This document shows, piece by piece, positions 28,213 to 44,327 of a stretch of 64,000 nucleotides of DNA. Source of the stretch: Prosapia bicincta (Eukaryota > Arthropoda > Insecta > Hemiptera > Cercopidae); NCBI GenBank assembly GCA_036971475.1, contig JBAIZL010000002.1:233882143-233946142 (forward strand), in the 5' to 3' direction. The notes beneath the pieces were generated by a model. It saw only the letters and a list, made by a program, of their open reading frames with translations. It had not been told where the DNA came from and did no database searches. The position numbers and the translations under genes were made by a program. How positions within the stretch are numbered: the first letter of the stretch is position 1; each line of letters opens with the position of its first letter.

Positions 28213-30914
28213 GTATATTAGTTGGATTCTGCTAGTGAATAATACACAATGGATCTTGTCAATAACGGTAGGCAAGTATACAACAGGTTTGGCTGGAGTA
28301 TCAGAAGTAAAAAAAAATCCAAAGAGTATCCGTGATCAAACCCTAATCCCTACTAAAATTAGTCACCTAATATATTTCCATATTAAACGTTTAGTTGTTA
28401 GTACTACCAAGAAACATTTGCTTAATATGTCCTATATAAAGAGTTTATTAAGACACTTATTAAGTTAATTAGTTATATATTACTATTTTAGGAAAAATAT
28501 TTTTAAATATTGTATTTATTAATACTCATATTACCAGTAAACAAATGAACCAAAAATGTTAGTAGCTATTCTAAAATATTATTCAGATCATGGAAAATAT
28601 TCGTAAAATATTTATTAATCACTTTTTACTGTAAAATGTTACCAAAAATATTAAACTTAAATGCATTATCTTGGTTCTATTTTTACTCTTGACTTGATAT
28701 CTATCCACAAGAAGAGTGTTTTATTAGTTTGTTGTTCCTACTTTGACTAGCATTTATTTTTATTGCATATTCCTTCTGCTCTAAATTTTACTTCATATGC
28801 TAAACCCCAAGTAAAATTGAGCGTAAAATAGTTATAAACAAATTCAGGCATATAGACAGTGGTGCTACCTACCTAAATACTCCTCCACATCCCTTTTTTT
28901 TCATTCTTTTATCTCTGTTCTATCCTGACCAGTGCTGCTATAATTTTACCAGTGGCATTATTTCTAATATGCATGGTAGCGGAAACGGAATACTTACAAA
29001 TGAGGTATTCCAAACGAAGTTTTTTTTAAATATCTGTTTACGGAAATATTTATGAACTCATTATTTTTTTAAATTTAGAACACCGAATATAGGACGAAAT
29101 TAAAGTGATTGTTGTTCCACTATTTTATTATAACGCCACGACTTTTTTTGTATGTAGTAATATTGGGATTGAACTTCGAACGTTAAACCCGGAATAAAAA
29201 TAGTACTTAATAGGATTGTATAGTGTTCGATAATTTAATTGTGAAATAATTTATTTATTAAGACTATTACATTTGGTAATAAAATGTATCAAATGAGACT
29301 AAAACTTTAATTTAGAAAACGTAATTCCATTATAATGGGAAGCGGAGTCAAAATATAACACACATATTAGTATAATTTTGATTTAGATATAATAATATCT
29401 AGTAATAGGTTAAAAAAAATCTACATTACAGGAAGTATCTTTTAAAAATAATAATCTAATAAAATAATAAAATAAATGATATCTTCGGTTTTCTAAAATA
29501 ATATTTTAGTAACTTTACCTGAAATAGTGTCCTCTAATATACAATCATACAACTACAAATGCAATAAATATGAAACAAAAAATTACCATTTAATTTTAAA
29601 TTATAACTATTTTATAAACACGACGTATAATATTTCTATCAGTAAATTATTGGAAACAGAAAAGCAGTGGACGAACTTCTGTTCTGTTGACCATCTGGAT
29701 TTTACCTCAGATCACAAGAAGTATTTTAATTTAGTTAATTTTCATAGGTATATTTATCGCAATCCAATTTATTATGTTGAAAATAATTTTATTTTCGACT
29801 ACTATTATTTACCAGTACTATTGAAAGGTGAATAGTAATTAGTAATCAAACTGAGGATAATATAATATAATAAAATGAGAATCTTGAAATGCGGTTACTA
29901 GGAAATTATAGTTTCAGTATATTGTTTTGAGAATATTATTCTTTGTTAGAGCTTTCGATTTGATTCAACATAATTATCTTTCTCCTTTGACAATTGTCTT
30001 GATTTTTGAACTTTTACCATATTTTCGTTATATCGGAAGTTGGTGATACACCGGCAATCTTATTAGTAATCACATTAAGCTACTAGAAGTTTCATAAAAA
30101 ATATTTCTTACATATTATGTTGTCAGTAATACAATGGCGTATAACAAAAAACGAGAGAAATGCAGACATTAATATGTATAGTCACTATTTAATGCTTAAG
30201 AAAGGCAATTAAATATCAAACTAGGTAATTTGGATTGGTTTAGTAAACTTTTTTTTTAACGTGTAATTTTGTTTTACATAGCGTGAGTGTATTGATTAAG
30301 CAATCTTATCTGACAAAATTTTAAATTTAGAGGATAAACATTTCCTTTTCCTAAATACACGGTTGCAAATATATCACTAAAACAAAAATCCCGTTGAGAA
30401 AAATCCATTACCTTAAAAACCTCCAAATCATGAATAATTCAATAACGGTTGCTGTATTCAGGGATTGAGTAGCGCAGAGTAAAACAAAAACCCTGAATTC
30501 ATTGATGCCTTAAGAAAATCCATTCAACTTATTAAAATAGAGACAAATATTATTTGATCGGTTTGTACACGAACCGTTTTATTATTGAGATATTCTGAGT
30601 GCATAAAAAAATATTAACTTCTATTACAAATAGGAAATCATTAAAACAAGTTACCCTTTTCAAAGGTTGTATTAGGTAGCTTAATTTCGTTTGAAAGCTT
30701 TTTACTAGTGATTCAACCTAGAAATATGGCAGCCACTCACAAACGTTTTCCCATCTGACAACAATGAATGTGATCTATTTCCACTAATTAGATTTTTTCT
30801 TGTCATGAAGTGCTACTATTCTACAATGTAGCTTCCCTTCTAACTCATTGCTTCTGTGAAAGGCATTTTTCTAAATAAAAGGTTTTATAAATAAAAAGGT
30901 TCTAACAACTGCGA

Positions 30915-30916
<2 letters not shown>
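28213..30916. other. AT-rich stretch without a gene
   Basis: Ends block B near 28,890. The 102-codon frame at 29,527-29,835 is rich in N, Y, I and F and has no motif or splice context. Nothing else is supported. Confidence 0.5.

Positions 30917-30964
<48 letters not shown>
30917..30964. repeat. (TA)n microsatellite
   Basis: About 48 bp of alternating AT. Confidence 0.96.
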
Positions 30965-30968
<4 letters not shown>

Positions 30969-31379
30969 GTATATAAATACTTTTCATTGCGGCACCTTGG
31001 CTACTATATTCTTCAAATATCCCAAATGTTTTATAATCTTTTAGATATTATTATTGCAATTAAGATAGGAGTTTTGATATTTTGTAAGTACCAAAATGAC
31101 AGTGCTTTTGATATAAAAAAATTTTTACACCAATTTTTTCGTTTTTTTACATTTTACCAAACGCTTGACGTGAGGTATTAATAGATATTGAAACATTAGA
31201 TATTGTGGAAATACGAAATAAATACCTAATATATCACATTCAAATTAAACTTAGAAGTTTTTATCATTTAGAAATGTAGTTGTCAGAATTTGTTGATTGG
31301 TATTTCATACTCACGATGCTAATAGAATACTCTGTAAGAATTATCTATCGCGTAAATTACGTAATGAAAAAACACATAC

Positions 31380-32660
31380 ACACGAATCTACCTTTATTTC
31401 GTTAACGCATTAGTTATGCCTAGTATTCCAAAGGTATGAGCGTATCTGAGTGATAGGAATATATGCTTGATTTTACTAACGATGGTTAGGAAAGAATTAC
31501 AGATAAATGTCATTAGGGGAATTTTCCCATTTAAATATATATGTTGTCAGTAAATATAATAGTAACAGAGAGTTTGTATTGTTTTCCCTATCTTTATATT
31601 GATATTCCATATTATAAATTACTTTATATTATTTAAAATCTCATTCTAATTCATTTGACAGTAAAGGGACACCTTCGTTTCTCATCTAATGTAGTGTGCC
31701 TTTCCTTGATCAGTAGGTCTACAATTTTCTTTAATTATGAAAATTATTGCCCAGATTGAAAAGGAATATTACTGTGGCATGGGTAGAGTAGTTGCTGCGT
31801 ACTGCCGTTTTGTATAAGACGCTATCTTTCTGTGGGCTCTTTCCTTGCATACAAATGATTCACTTAAAACAGTGAATACTAAATCTCACTAAAATCTGAA
31901 TACCATGTAAATTAATTACAAAGTCATATTTAATTAAACATATCTAGCGTAGTCATATTACAGATATTAAGAACAAAGTTTAACGCAGTTGTACCACCGC
32001 AGGTGGATATTAAATTATATGTTTAAACATTTAACGAATTTTGATATACACATATTTTCAAAAATATTAGTTAGGTTTGTAGTAGAATGTGATTCAAAAG
32101 TGTATATACTAATCAAAGCGAGCAAGACGTAGAATAAATGTAGAGTTTTTGAGAGGAGGCTAATAACTTTGAAATTGTTCCTTTAATTTGTAAAGGTTGA
32201 ATGAAATCGTTATTATATTAATATTCAGGGCAGAATTATTATCAAAATCTTGAACTAGTGAAAAACAATACTATAAATAAGAAAGGAAAAAGTCTGTTTA
32301 AATTTAAAGCTTACTTGAGTGACAATGACGTAGTTAATTGGAAATGGGAATAATACTGGACGCAGGTTTTCAGTAAAGCTTGGTATTTCTATGGACATGT
32401 AGTGTATATAAACAATTTAAGATATATTAAGAAACAAAGGACGACAACGTTTATAGCTGAATGACATTTTATATGTGTAATGTTTAACTTCTATCCAGCA
32501 CTAGCATCCTTATTTACAGTTGGGTGATAATAGTGATGAAAAAAATAACAAATTTATGAAACCCAACAGAATTTACATTATTACTTGTTTTATTTTCTCA
32601 TGACGAAGCTATAATTTAAATCTCCATTTCGTTGGAAAATTCATGTAATTGTGTAAAAAA
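31380..32660 (+). repeat. Old duplicated segment matching 10,570-11,200 and 13,745-14,345
   Basis: First half: ACTAACGATGGTTAGGA-type context, CTATCTTTATATTGATATTC, GAAAAGGAATATTACTGTGGC and GACGCTATCTTTCTGTGGG match the 10.6-11.2 kb region. Second half: GAATTTTG...CATATATT-type start, GAGCAAGAC.TAG, CAGGGCAG, AAAGGACGACA and TTTACAGTTGGGT match the 13.7-14.3 kb region. The two halves adjoin here but are 2.5 kb apart in the other copy. Confidence 0.7.
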
Positions 32661-32754
32661 CAAAAATAGCATGCTCAATAATGAGACTATTCTATTTCTG
32701 CCTCTACATTTTAATGTAGAACGCAAATGCAATCCAGCGTAAAATTTAATATCA

Positions 32755-37900
<5,146 letters not shown>

Positions 37901-37937
37901 ACTTTATATTCCTACTAATATGGAAAAATCAAGATGA

Positions 37938-38240
37938 TTTTTTTTTTACCCGTGTCTGAGCCCCCAAAACCCGCCCAGCCCTCGTGGCAGCCAACTTCTA
38001 GCGAGCTACCTCCGTCTCACAAGCGCATGCGGTTAGTATCCCTACCGCGAGTGAAGGAAACGGAATTGATTGCCCATGTACCAAGCTCATAAGCTCTTTC
38101 CATGGAGAATCAGGAGATAGTGAAATGAAACAGTACGGTAAGTGTCGCGCTAAGAGCGGGATGAAAAAACCTGGCAAGAAAGAAACTCTGCCAGGAAAAA
38201 TCCCGCGACAGATCATGCAGGAACCCTGTGGGCTTGGATC
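37938..38240 (-). mobile_element. 3' tail fragment of a non-LTR retrotransposon with poly(A)
   Basis: The patch is clearly GC-richer than its surroundings. On the minus strand it ends GGGGGCTCAGACACGGGT followed by an A10 run (37,938-37,947), the mark of a target-primed 3' end. A 72-codon frame (37,998-38,216) lies inside but shows no domain I recognise. It sits immediately 3' of the Jockey-type fragment in the same orientation. It could be a separate insertion or the far end of the same one. Confidence 0.45.
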
Positions 38241-38452
38241 ACCTTATACTAAGGAATAAGGAGAGGTATTACCTTGCAAATACCTTGTTAGTGAGTCTAT
38301 GGCAGGAATGGCATGCACCTCTTCTTCTGCTGCCTACTCGAAACTGAAAAGGCATGCAATCAAATTATTACTTCCGTTGGGGCTAAGCTGCGGCCCTGGA
38401 GATGTGCCTCTGTGTCACCTGGAACATAACTGTGAAGCAGAATTTATTAGTA

Positions 38453-39745
38453 TGTATATTTTATTTTGGTGGTGTGGTGTGAGCTAGGCGGTCAGTAAGG
38501 ACAGCAGCTGTCAGTGTGTGTCGTGGGTGGGGTCATATCTACCCAGTGAGGAAATGAGTGTTGATGTTGTATGTGCGTGAGCCTGTTTGTAGAACTTTGT
38601 TGCTAAGTGTCGGAGGTGTTGTTTGATGAAAGGCACTTTTAAGTCAGTGTGAAGCATTGTTAATCTTGTACATCTAGGTGCCTTCGTGATTATTCGCAAA
38701 ACCTTGTTTTGGAATAACTGTAGAATAACTGCGTGTGCGTGTGTTACCTGCATGGCCCCAGACGGGTGATGAGTAAGTGAGTATGCCGCGCAACATAGAT
38801 ACGTATATAGTAGTGGCCGCCCGTAGTGAAAGTGGGCTTGTTCTGTTAAGCATAGGATATAGTTGTGTTAATCTAATTGTTGCTTTTATTAACGTGTTGG
38901 TAATGTGAGGGTCCCAAGTCAGGCCTCTGTCGAGTATGACTCCCAGGTATTTGACCTGGTTCCCCCCCGTGAATGTCCTCGCCTAATAGTTCTAGAGGTG
39001 TGTTGAGTTGGTGTGTCCTACGTTTGGAGAGAAGCAAAGCCTGGCACTTGGCCACGTTCACCCTAACTCTCCAGTAGCTCAGCCATGATTCTAGTACTGT
39101 AAGGTGGTCCTGTAAATATAAGTGTATTAGATGTGGTTCCCAAGATTGAGCGGATAACGCGGTGTCATCTGCAAATATGGCCAATTGTGTGTTGAGTGTT
39201 GTCGGTATGTCGTTGATGTAGTTGTTGAACAATACGAGCTTAATAATTGAGCCCGTATAGTCTGTAGTGTAGATTGAGCTTGATCTACATCAACCCTAAA
39301 CTTACGGTTGGACAGGTATGAGCTAACTAGTTGTATGAGCCCGTCTGGAAAGCCATAGTGACGAAGTTTCGCTAAGAGCCCGTTGTGCCAGACCCGGTCA
39401 AAGGTCAATGTCCAGGAAGACTACCCCAGTCGAGCAGTAATTGTTGAATCCCTTGGTTGCATGCTCCACCACTCTCATTAGCTGATGCGTAGCCGAGTGT
39501 TTTGTCCTAAAGCCAAATTGCTCTGGCCTCAGTATGTTGTGTGTGTGGATATGCTTGTTGATACGTTTGAGCAAAATTTTTTCAAATACCTTGTCCATCG
39601 TATTCAACAAGCTTATCGGTCTATATGAATCAGGTGTGCTGTGTGTAACCCAGTCTACAGGATTTAAGACAATGGCGAAACCTACTAGTGCTACTTGCAA
39701 ATACTACTCCAATACATATTGGCGAGTGCTGCTGATATTTCACCA
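38453..39745 (-). pseudogene. Jockey-type LINE reverse transcriptase, 5'-truncated and frameshifted
   Basis: The minus strand encodes the C-terminal two thirds of a Jockey-clade reverse transcriptase in pieces: SPDSYRPISLLNTMDKVFE-like text (39,700-39,400), then AFDRVWHNG-like TFDRVWHNGLLAKLRHYGFP (39,408 onward), an altered QGS region, LFNNYIND, the catalytic FADDTA (about 39,175), KCQALLLSKR, and a QVKYLGVILDRGLTWDPHI / SPVWG segment. Frame changes occur near 39,400, 39,235, 38,960 and 38,750. The 5' end is lost at about 39,745; stops follow near 38,511. An AATAAA-like signal is near 38,455. It is dead on arrival or decayed. Confidence 0.85.
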
Positions 39746-41160
39746 GTGATATTCTTTTGAATTTGTTTGCAACTGTAAATAAAGTTGTATCAAAAGGAAC
39801 ATTTTACAGAATTCCAAAAAAACGTCTCATTTCAATAATTTATGACTCCGGAATTATTTTTAAGTTCGTAATTATTTATAACTCGTAGAAAATAATTTAG
39901 AACAAAAATAAACTTTTTGTTTTTGAAGTTTTCCCATAAATCACGACTTTATTATTTGTGTGGTATTAATGATAATTGGACCTGAATGAACAATCTAGTT
40001 ATTAGATTTGTATAAAGTTCCATAAATTAATAAGATCTATTACACTTGTTCCTTGAATGAATCAGATGAATTAGATGATAAAAATTTAATAAGATGAAAA
40101 ATGGAAGTGGTAAATAATTTTGCCATGATTTATATATTTTAAACAAATAAAGTTCAATAATTATTGAACACAATAATCTAAAATACAGAAAGTATCATTT
40201 AAGAATATTGCTTATCTATTCTTATGATTACTTATGTAATAAAATCATAAGTTGTATCCTAATTGAATCCCATTACATGTAGGGATGGCTAAATCCAAAA
40301 ACAATTATAACAATGTTGTTAGCAAGACTTTGTTTATTGCAAACAAAAAATGTGTGCAACTAAAAAACATAACAGACATTCTATACCAGTAAATATACAT
40401 ACCAATTCATTCACGTTCTTTTTACAAAATGTGCTGCTTTCTACATATTTTTTAAGAACCACAATATATATTTGTAACATTTATTGTCAACTCAGAGCTG
40501 CTATCTGCGTAAGTAATAATTTTGACTTTTTACCAGAATATCCGAGATTTAAAAAAAAATGTTTTATTCTACTACATAATCTATACTTATATATACTTAC
40601 AAAAACCGAATACAGACAGCGGCGGAAATGGACGAACCTTATTTCGAATAACAAGTACTCAGACCCGCAAGGTCGGTATCATAAATAAGCAAATTATAAC
40701 CTACGTATGATCAGAGAAGCAGTTCCTTGAATGTGTATTTTTGATTAGTCCTTTTATTATAATACCTAAAATCAGGTTACATCATAAAATTTGAAATGGA
40801 GTAGCTTTGAAGTTTCAAAAATAGCGGAAAAACCCAGTGATAATATCTTACATTTATCTGAATTGGAAGGGAAATTTTTGTTTACCAAATGAAGAAACCG
40901 GAATTACATTTTTATATTTACATTTTCTTCAAAAATTGCCAAAGCATATTATTACAAAGAATTAGAGAATAATGTTATCTAATAATTATAATATATTATA
41001 ACCTTATTTATTTAAAAGTTTTTACCTTAAGGTAATATTTAATTACATTACCTATCTATAGTCACACATTCAGGTTTCTAAATAATTACCAATCATATAA
41101 ATTTAACATCTCTTACATTTATTCGTACGATGCAGTGACAAAGAATAATTGCCTAATAGT
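39746..41160. other. AT-rich stretch without a gene
   Basis: Nothing recognisable. The 112- and 62-codon plus-strand frames near 40,350-40,710 overlap each other in different frames and have no motif. Confidence 0.5.
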
Positions 41161-42760
41161 AGAGATGGCTACAGGGTAGACGGGGCGCTTGGGAGGGAGC
41201 CAATAGGAAAGCCGGATTTGCTACCCCCACCCCTTTCCACGATGGCGGCCCCCATAAGCGCGGGAACAAGATGGCGGCGCCCATAAGCGCGGGAACAATA
41301 TGGCGTCTCGCTCTAGTGTCCTAACCTAAGAAAAAGTTGTGTATGGGGTGTATGTTGTTTCGATGAGGGGCGAGGTCGCCCTAGGGGTTGTTTTAAATAA
41401 TATATAAAATTGCCAAAAAACGATCGGTTAGATCAAACGACCAACGTTTCAACTAAACAACTGTCTTACGCTAAGTTTAACCGACCAACATACGCGAAGT
41501 TCAAACGAACAACATTTACACCAAGTTCAAACGAACAACATTTACACCAATAGTCAACTGTCTGTGTGGTAAGCGGCCTATCACATTGCAGGCGCTCGGT
41601 AGGCTTTAAATTGCATCTAACCTAACCTAACCTAGGTGCGGGAATGATCTCAGCTACGTTCAGGACCATCCCCGGGGGTAGCTCCGGGGGTAGATTCGGG
41701 GGGGGGGGTAGTTTTCGAAAAAATTTTGGAAAAACGTGCCGTGACTGATAGGGTGAGTTTAGAGTGCATTATCGCTACGGTTGAGGGTAGTTTCACCTAG
41801 GGGTAGTTTTTAAATAAAATATGAAATTGCCGAAAATCGATCGGATGGATCAACAGACAGTACGGGATATGTCTAAAGTCCATTATGGACTACTGCGGGG
41901 GTGGGTTCACCAAGGGGTAGTATTTAAATAAAATATGAAATTGCCAAAAATCGACCGGTTGGATCAAATCACCGTATATGGTATGTATAAAGTCTATTAT
42001 GGACTGCTGCGGGGCGGGGTCACCTGAGGGCCGATTTCAGACTGTCAAAAATTATCGGGGCCCAAGGTAAAATCCGCCCGGGAACCAGGCATTAGTTAAA
42101 CCCGCCAAGGTAGAGCCAATATTGAGCACGCTCTCGGTTAAAGTGAATCCAAGCCTAGCCACCCAGCAGCTAGGCCTTAGGTAAAGCTAACACGGAGCAA
42201 AGCCTCAGGTAAAGCCAACCTGGGTAAAGTAACCCTGGCCATACCTAGAGACACCCAGGAGTCAGGCCCGAGGTAAAGCCTCTTTGGAGTCAGCCCTAGG
42301 TCCAGGATGGTCGCTATATCAATTACAGTCTATCGACCAAGACAAATACCTCCACCAATTCCTAGGTAAAGCTACCCCGGAATAGGGCCATAGGTAAAGT
42401 CATACTGGAGTCACCCAGGAGCTAGGCCTTAGGTATAGCCTCCATCGAGTATGGACTTAGGTAAAGCCTGGCCCTTAGTTAGAGCCACCTTGGAGAAAAG
42501 CCCGAGGTAAATTCGCACTAGATTCAGGCTTTAAGTAAAGGCACCTTGGAGAAAGGCTCGAGGTAAATTCACACTAGAGCAGGGCTTTAAGTGAGGGGTA
42601 GGTCTGCATCAAAAAATGATAGGTTAGATCAAATGACCAACGATCCAACTAAATGCTAATTTTAATCCAACAATTATACACCGAGTTCAATTAGACAACA
42701 GTATATGCGGGGAATCGACCTATCACATTGCAGGGGCCCGGTAGGTCTACGAAAACGGTC
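41160..42760. repeat. CpG-rich repeat island with about 29-bp arrays
   Basis: Base composition changes abruptly from AT-rich to GC- and CpG-rich. Components in order: a 29-bp unit repeated three times (41,241, 41,270, 41,299) around ATGGCGGC and ATAAGCGCGGGAACAA; a segment with GATCGGTTAGATCAAACGACCAACG; three units of about 25 bp (AAGTTCAAACGAACAACA); CCTAA repeats; G-runs; two copies of GGGTAGT.TTTAAATAAAATA; an approximately 29-bp minisatellite (42,060-42,595); and a second copy of the GGTTAGATCAAA...CCTATCACATTGCAGG segment (42,600-42,745). No open frame is evident. Confidence 0.8.
42060..42595 (+). repeat. Degenerate about 29-bp minisatellite
   Basis: The word (A/G)GGTAAAGCC or a close variant recurs about 16 times, at 28-29-bp spacing where regular (for example 42,363/42,391, 42,430/42,459, 42,505/42,532/42,561/42,590). 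It is followed in the unit by ACC(C/T)TGGAGT and AGGCCTTAGG-like text. Units are strongly diverged. Confidence 0.8.
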
Positions 42761-43545
42761 GCTGTAAGACGTGAAGGCTTATATACCATGTTAAGCTAAT
42801 ATATATATGATAGCCCACATAATGTGTTAAACAAATATCCATGTAAACCTGCATACATACTATGCTAGGCCAACATACATGGGCCTACCATGTCTGTAAA
42901 CCACTGGCCAAACCCCTTATGATCTGAGCTATTTTTACCTCCTCTATCAGGTTGATCCTGGCAACCGTATAATATGGGAAGTACTATATGGTATAGCTAA
43001 CAATGCATAACCAATCAAGCCCACGTAAAGATTTAATATAGATGATGACGTATCCGCGTTCGAGCGACTCTATGCAGGTATTAGACCCACCCTAACTAGA
43101 GGGGCAAGGGGTTATGTTTGTCTATGCTACAAAAAACCCGCACAGCTGTGTCGTTGTGAATCAAGGTGACTGTTTTTGTTTTGATTAATGTATCGATCTA
43201 CTATGTACTGCCGGCACACCAAGGCATACATATATAATAAAAAATCAGGTATGTATACACCCTATAGCCAGGATTGTGTTTAGATATAATCGTATTAGGT
43301 ATACATAAATGTAGGCTGTTATATTTTAGATAAAAAGGTCTATGGAGAAACACTAATAACGAGGTCTATCACATAACATGAATAAATATACGTTATAAAA
43401 CGAACCTAACTATCTATTCAACAGGGTGTTTTAGCAATGTAAGAGCAGTATAAACATATAATACTGGATAAGGCCAACGATATAAGGATCGGAAAAGGGC
43501 AGGTATATGAAATAATATATAGAATAAAGGTATTCAGCATGACGA
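42761..43545. other. Stretch without a gene, downstream of the RING gene
   Basis: Mixed composition, returning to AT-rich. It lies 3' of the gene below on the minus strand. No motif seen. Confidence 0.5.
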
Positions 43546-43551
43546 TTTATT
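43546..43551 (-). terminator. Poly(A) signal AATAAA of the RING gene
   Basis: AATAAA on the minus strand, about 55 nt after the stop of the RING exon. Position and strand fit the gene model. Confidence 0.6.
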
Positions 43552-43605
43552 AAACTAACATATAACAATAATTTTACAGTGCATAGATATAAATTGTTCT
43601 CAATA

Positions 43606-43770
43606 TTACATATATAATTTAAATGTGTCGATGATCCGAGATCTGCAATGTGGGCAGCGATTACATCTTGAGAGACAGGGTAAGCAAAAGACATGTCCGC
43701 ATTGCGTGGCAACAGCGTTGCGAGGGTTCTTACAACATATATTGCATAAGCTAATCTCCGCCGGTCGTGG
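43606..43770 (-). CDS. RING-finger terminal exon of an unrecognised spliced gene
   Basis: This 54-codon exon plus stop opens after a strong acceptor (polypyrimidine tract with TTGCCTTCAG, preceded by a TTACTAAT branch-like site). It encodes a compact C3HC4-type RING: CNIC, then QCGH, FCLPC and CPHC, with the stop about 13 residues later. The pattern resembles RNF5/RNF185-like RINGs in its CNIC...CGHVFC core. RING domains bind two zinc ions and usually recruit E2 ubiquitin-conjugating enzymes; that role is inferred here from the fold alone. The acceptor is phase 0, matching the phase-0 end of the preceding exon at 43,905. An AATAAA follows. Confidence 0.7.
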   Translation of the reverse strand, partial: PRPAEISLCNICCKNPRNAVATQCGHVFCLPCLSRCNRCPHCRSRIIDTFKLYM

Positions 43771-43904
43771 CTGAAGGCAAAAAAAAGTCAATTAGTAACA
43801 AATGTATATGCATATACAAATCCTGTAAGAAACAATATGATTAGTAAATCGGTCCAGATAGCCTGAAAGAAAAGTGAATCGAAATAATATGAAAATCTAC
43901 CTAC
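43771..43904 (-). other. Short intron that is itself open and encodes a membrane helix
   Basis: The 134-nt intron has three acceptor-like sites (after TTTCTTTCAG at 43,863, after TTTCTTACAG near 43,825, and the main one at 43,771) and two TTACTAAT branch-like words. Unspliced, the reading frame continues 38 more codons from the preceding exon to a stop at 43,788 and encodes a hydrophobic segment (DLLIILFLTGFVYAYTF). The locus could therefore yield a RING form or a membrane-anchored form. Confidence 0.45.
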
Positions 43905-44327
43905 ATTATTGGTACGCTGGACAGTGTAGTCTCCAGCCACCACAATATCCTGTAGGAACCGTCTCGTCATGCCCCAAACGTTATACGCAAAGGTCCGGCT
44001 TGTCTTGTAGTAAGGTTTTGAGGCAGCCGTCCGCAGATCCCTAATCACCAGCTGGAGCTGCATTAAAGTGTAATCCAGCCTCTGTATGCATGTGCGGGGT
44101 GAAGGCGGGTTCCTCGGTGGATGAGAAACCATTAGGAAATCGTGTAGGCGAAACGAAAACGAATCATCCCAACTATAGCAGGGTCTATGATCCTCTTCCT
44201 CCTCGCTGTCCGTATCAATGCCAGGCGGTTGGGAAGGTAAATCTCCTGGAGACGAGCCCATAGGTAGTAGTAGAGGCGAATAGGATGACGAATAGGTTAG
44301 TGAAGAATCTGAAAGCGCAGTGTACGC
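43905..44327 (-). CDS. Middle exon of the RING gene (acidic N-terminal region)
   Basis: A 423-nt exon, 141 codons, open throughout. Acceptor: pyrimidine tract ending TTTTTTCTAG at 44,328. Donor: GTAGGT at 43,904. Contents: a Ser/Tyr/Leu-rich start (SSLTYSSSYSPLLLP), an internal Met (44,261), a Pro-rich piece, an acidic run DTDSEEEED, then about 80 residues with a predicted helical character (RLDYTLMQLQLVIRDLRTAA) and aromatic/basic residues. I do not recognise the family. If translation starts at the internal Met, this exon plus the RING exon would give a 173-residue protein. If the exon is internal, the protein is longer. Confidence 0.6.

Larger units (their letters stand above)
21800..28920 (+). 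repeat. Old multi-kb duplication, block B (matches 32,755-37,900)
   Basis: Matches in the same order to block C: 21,800-21,990 with 32,755-32,960; 23,430-24,420 with 33,290-34,140; 25,140-25,620 with 35,040-35,510; 27,130-27,560 with 36,180-36,570; 28,690-28,890 with 37,290-37,480. Shared words include GGGATTATATTTGTCTAA, GTATAGGTATGATA-type text, TTATCAGCA.CCTAATAATA and CCTTGGTATCATATGTATG. I judge identity to be roughly 65-75% in the matching parts, by eye. Block B is longer mainly because of the insertion at 22.3-23.4 kb. Confidence 0.75.

Noticed and set aside
28070..28468. 132-codon frame with Phe and Arg-Glu runs
   Set aside because: It crosses a T-run and a GA microsatellite; the remaining part has no motif and no splice or promoter context.
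29527..29835. 102-codon frame
   Set aside because: Its composition is that expected from AT-rich DNA, it starts at GTG, and no domain or splice context is visible.
40350..40710. Two overlapping plus-strand frames
   Set aside because: They conflict with each other and carry no recognisable motif.
42780..43140. Possible rRNA-like text (gttgatcctgg near 42,951)
   Set aside because: Only the short word resembles the 5' end of SSU rRNA; the following sequence does not continue the match.
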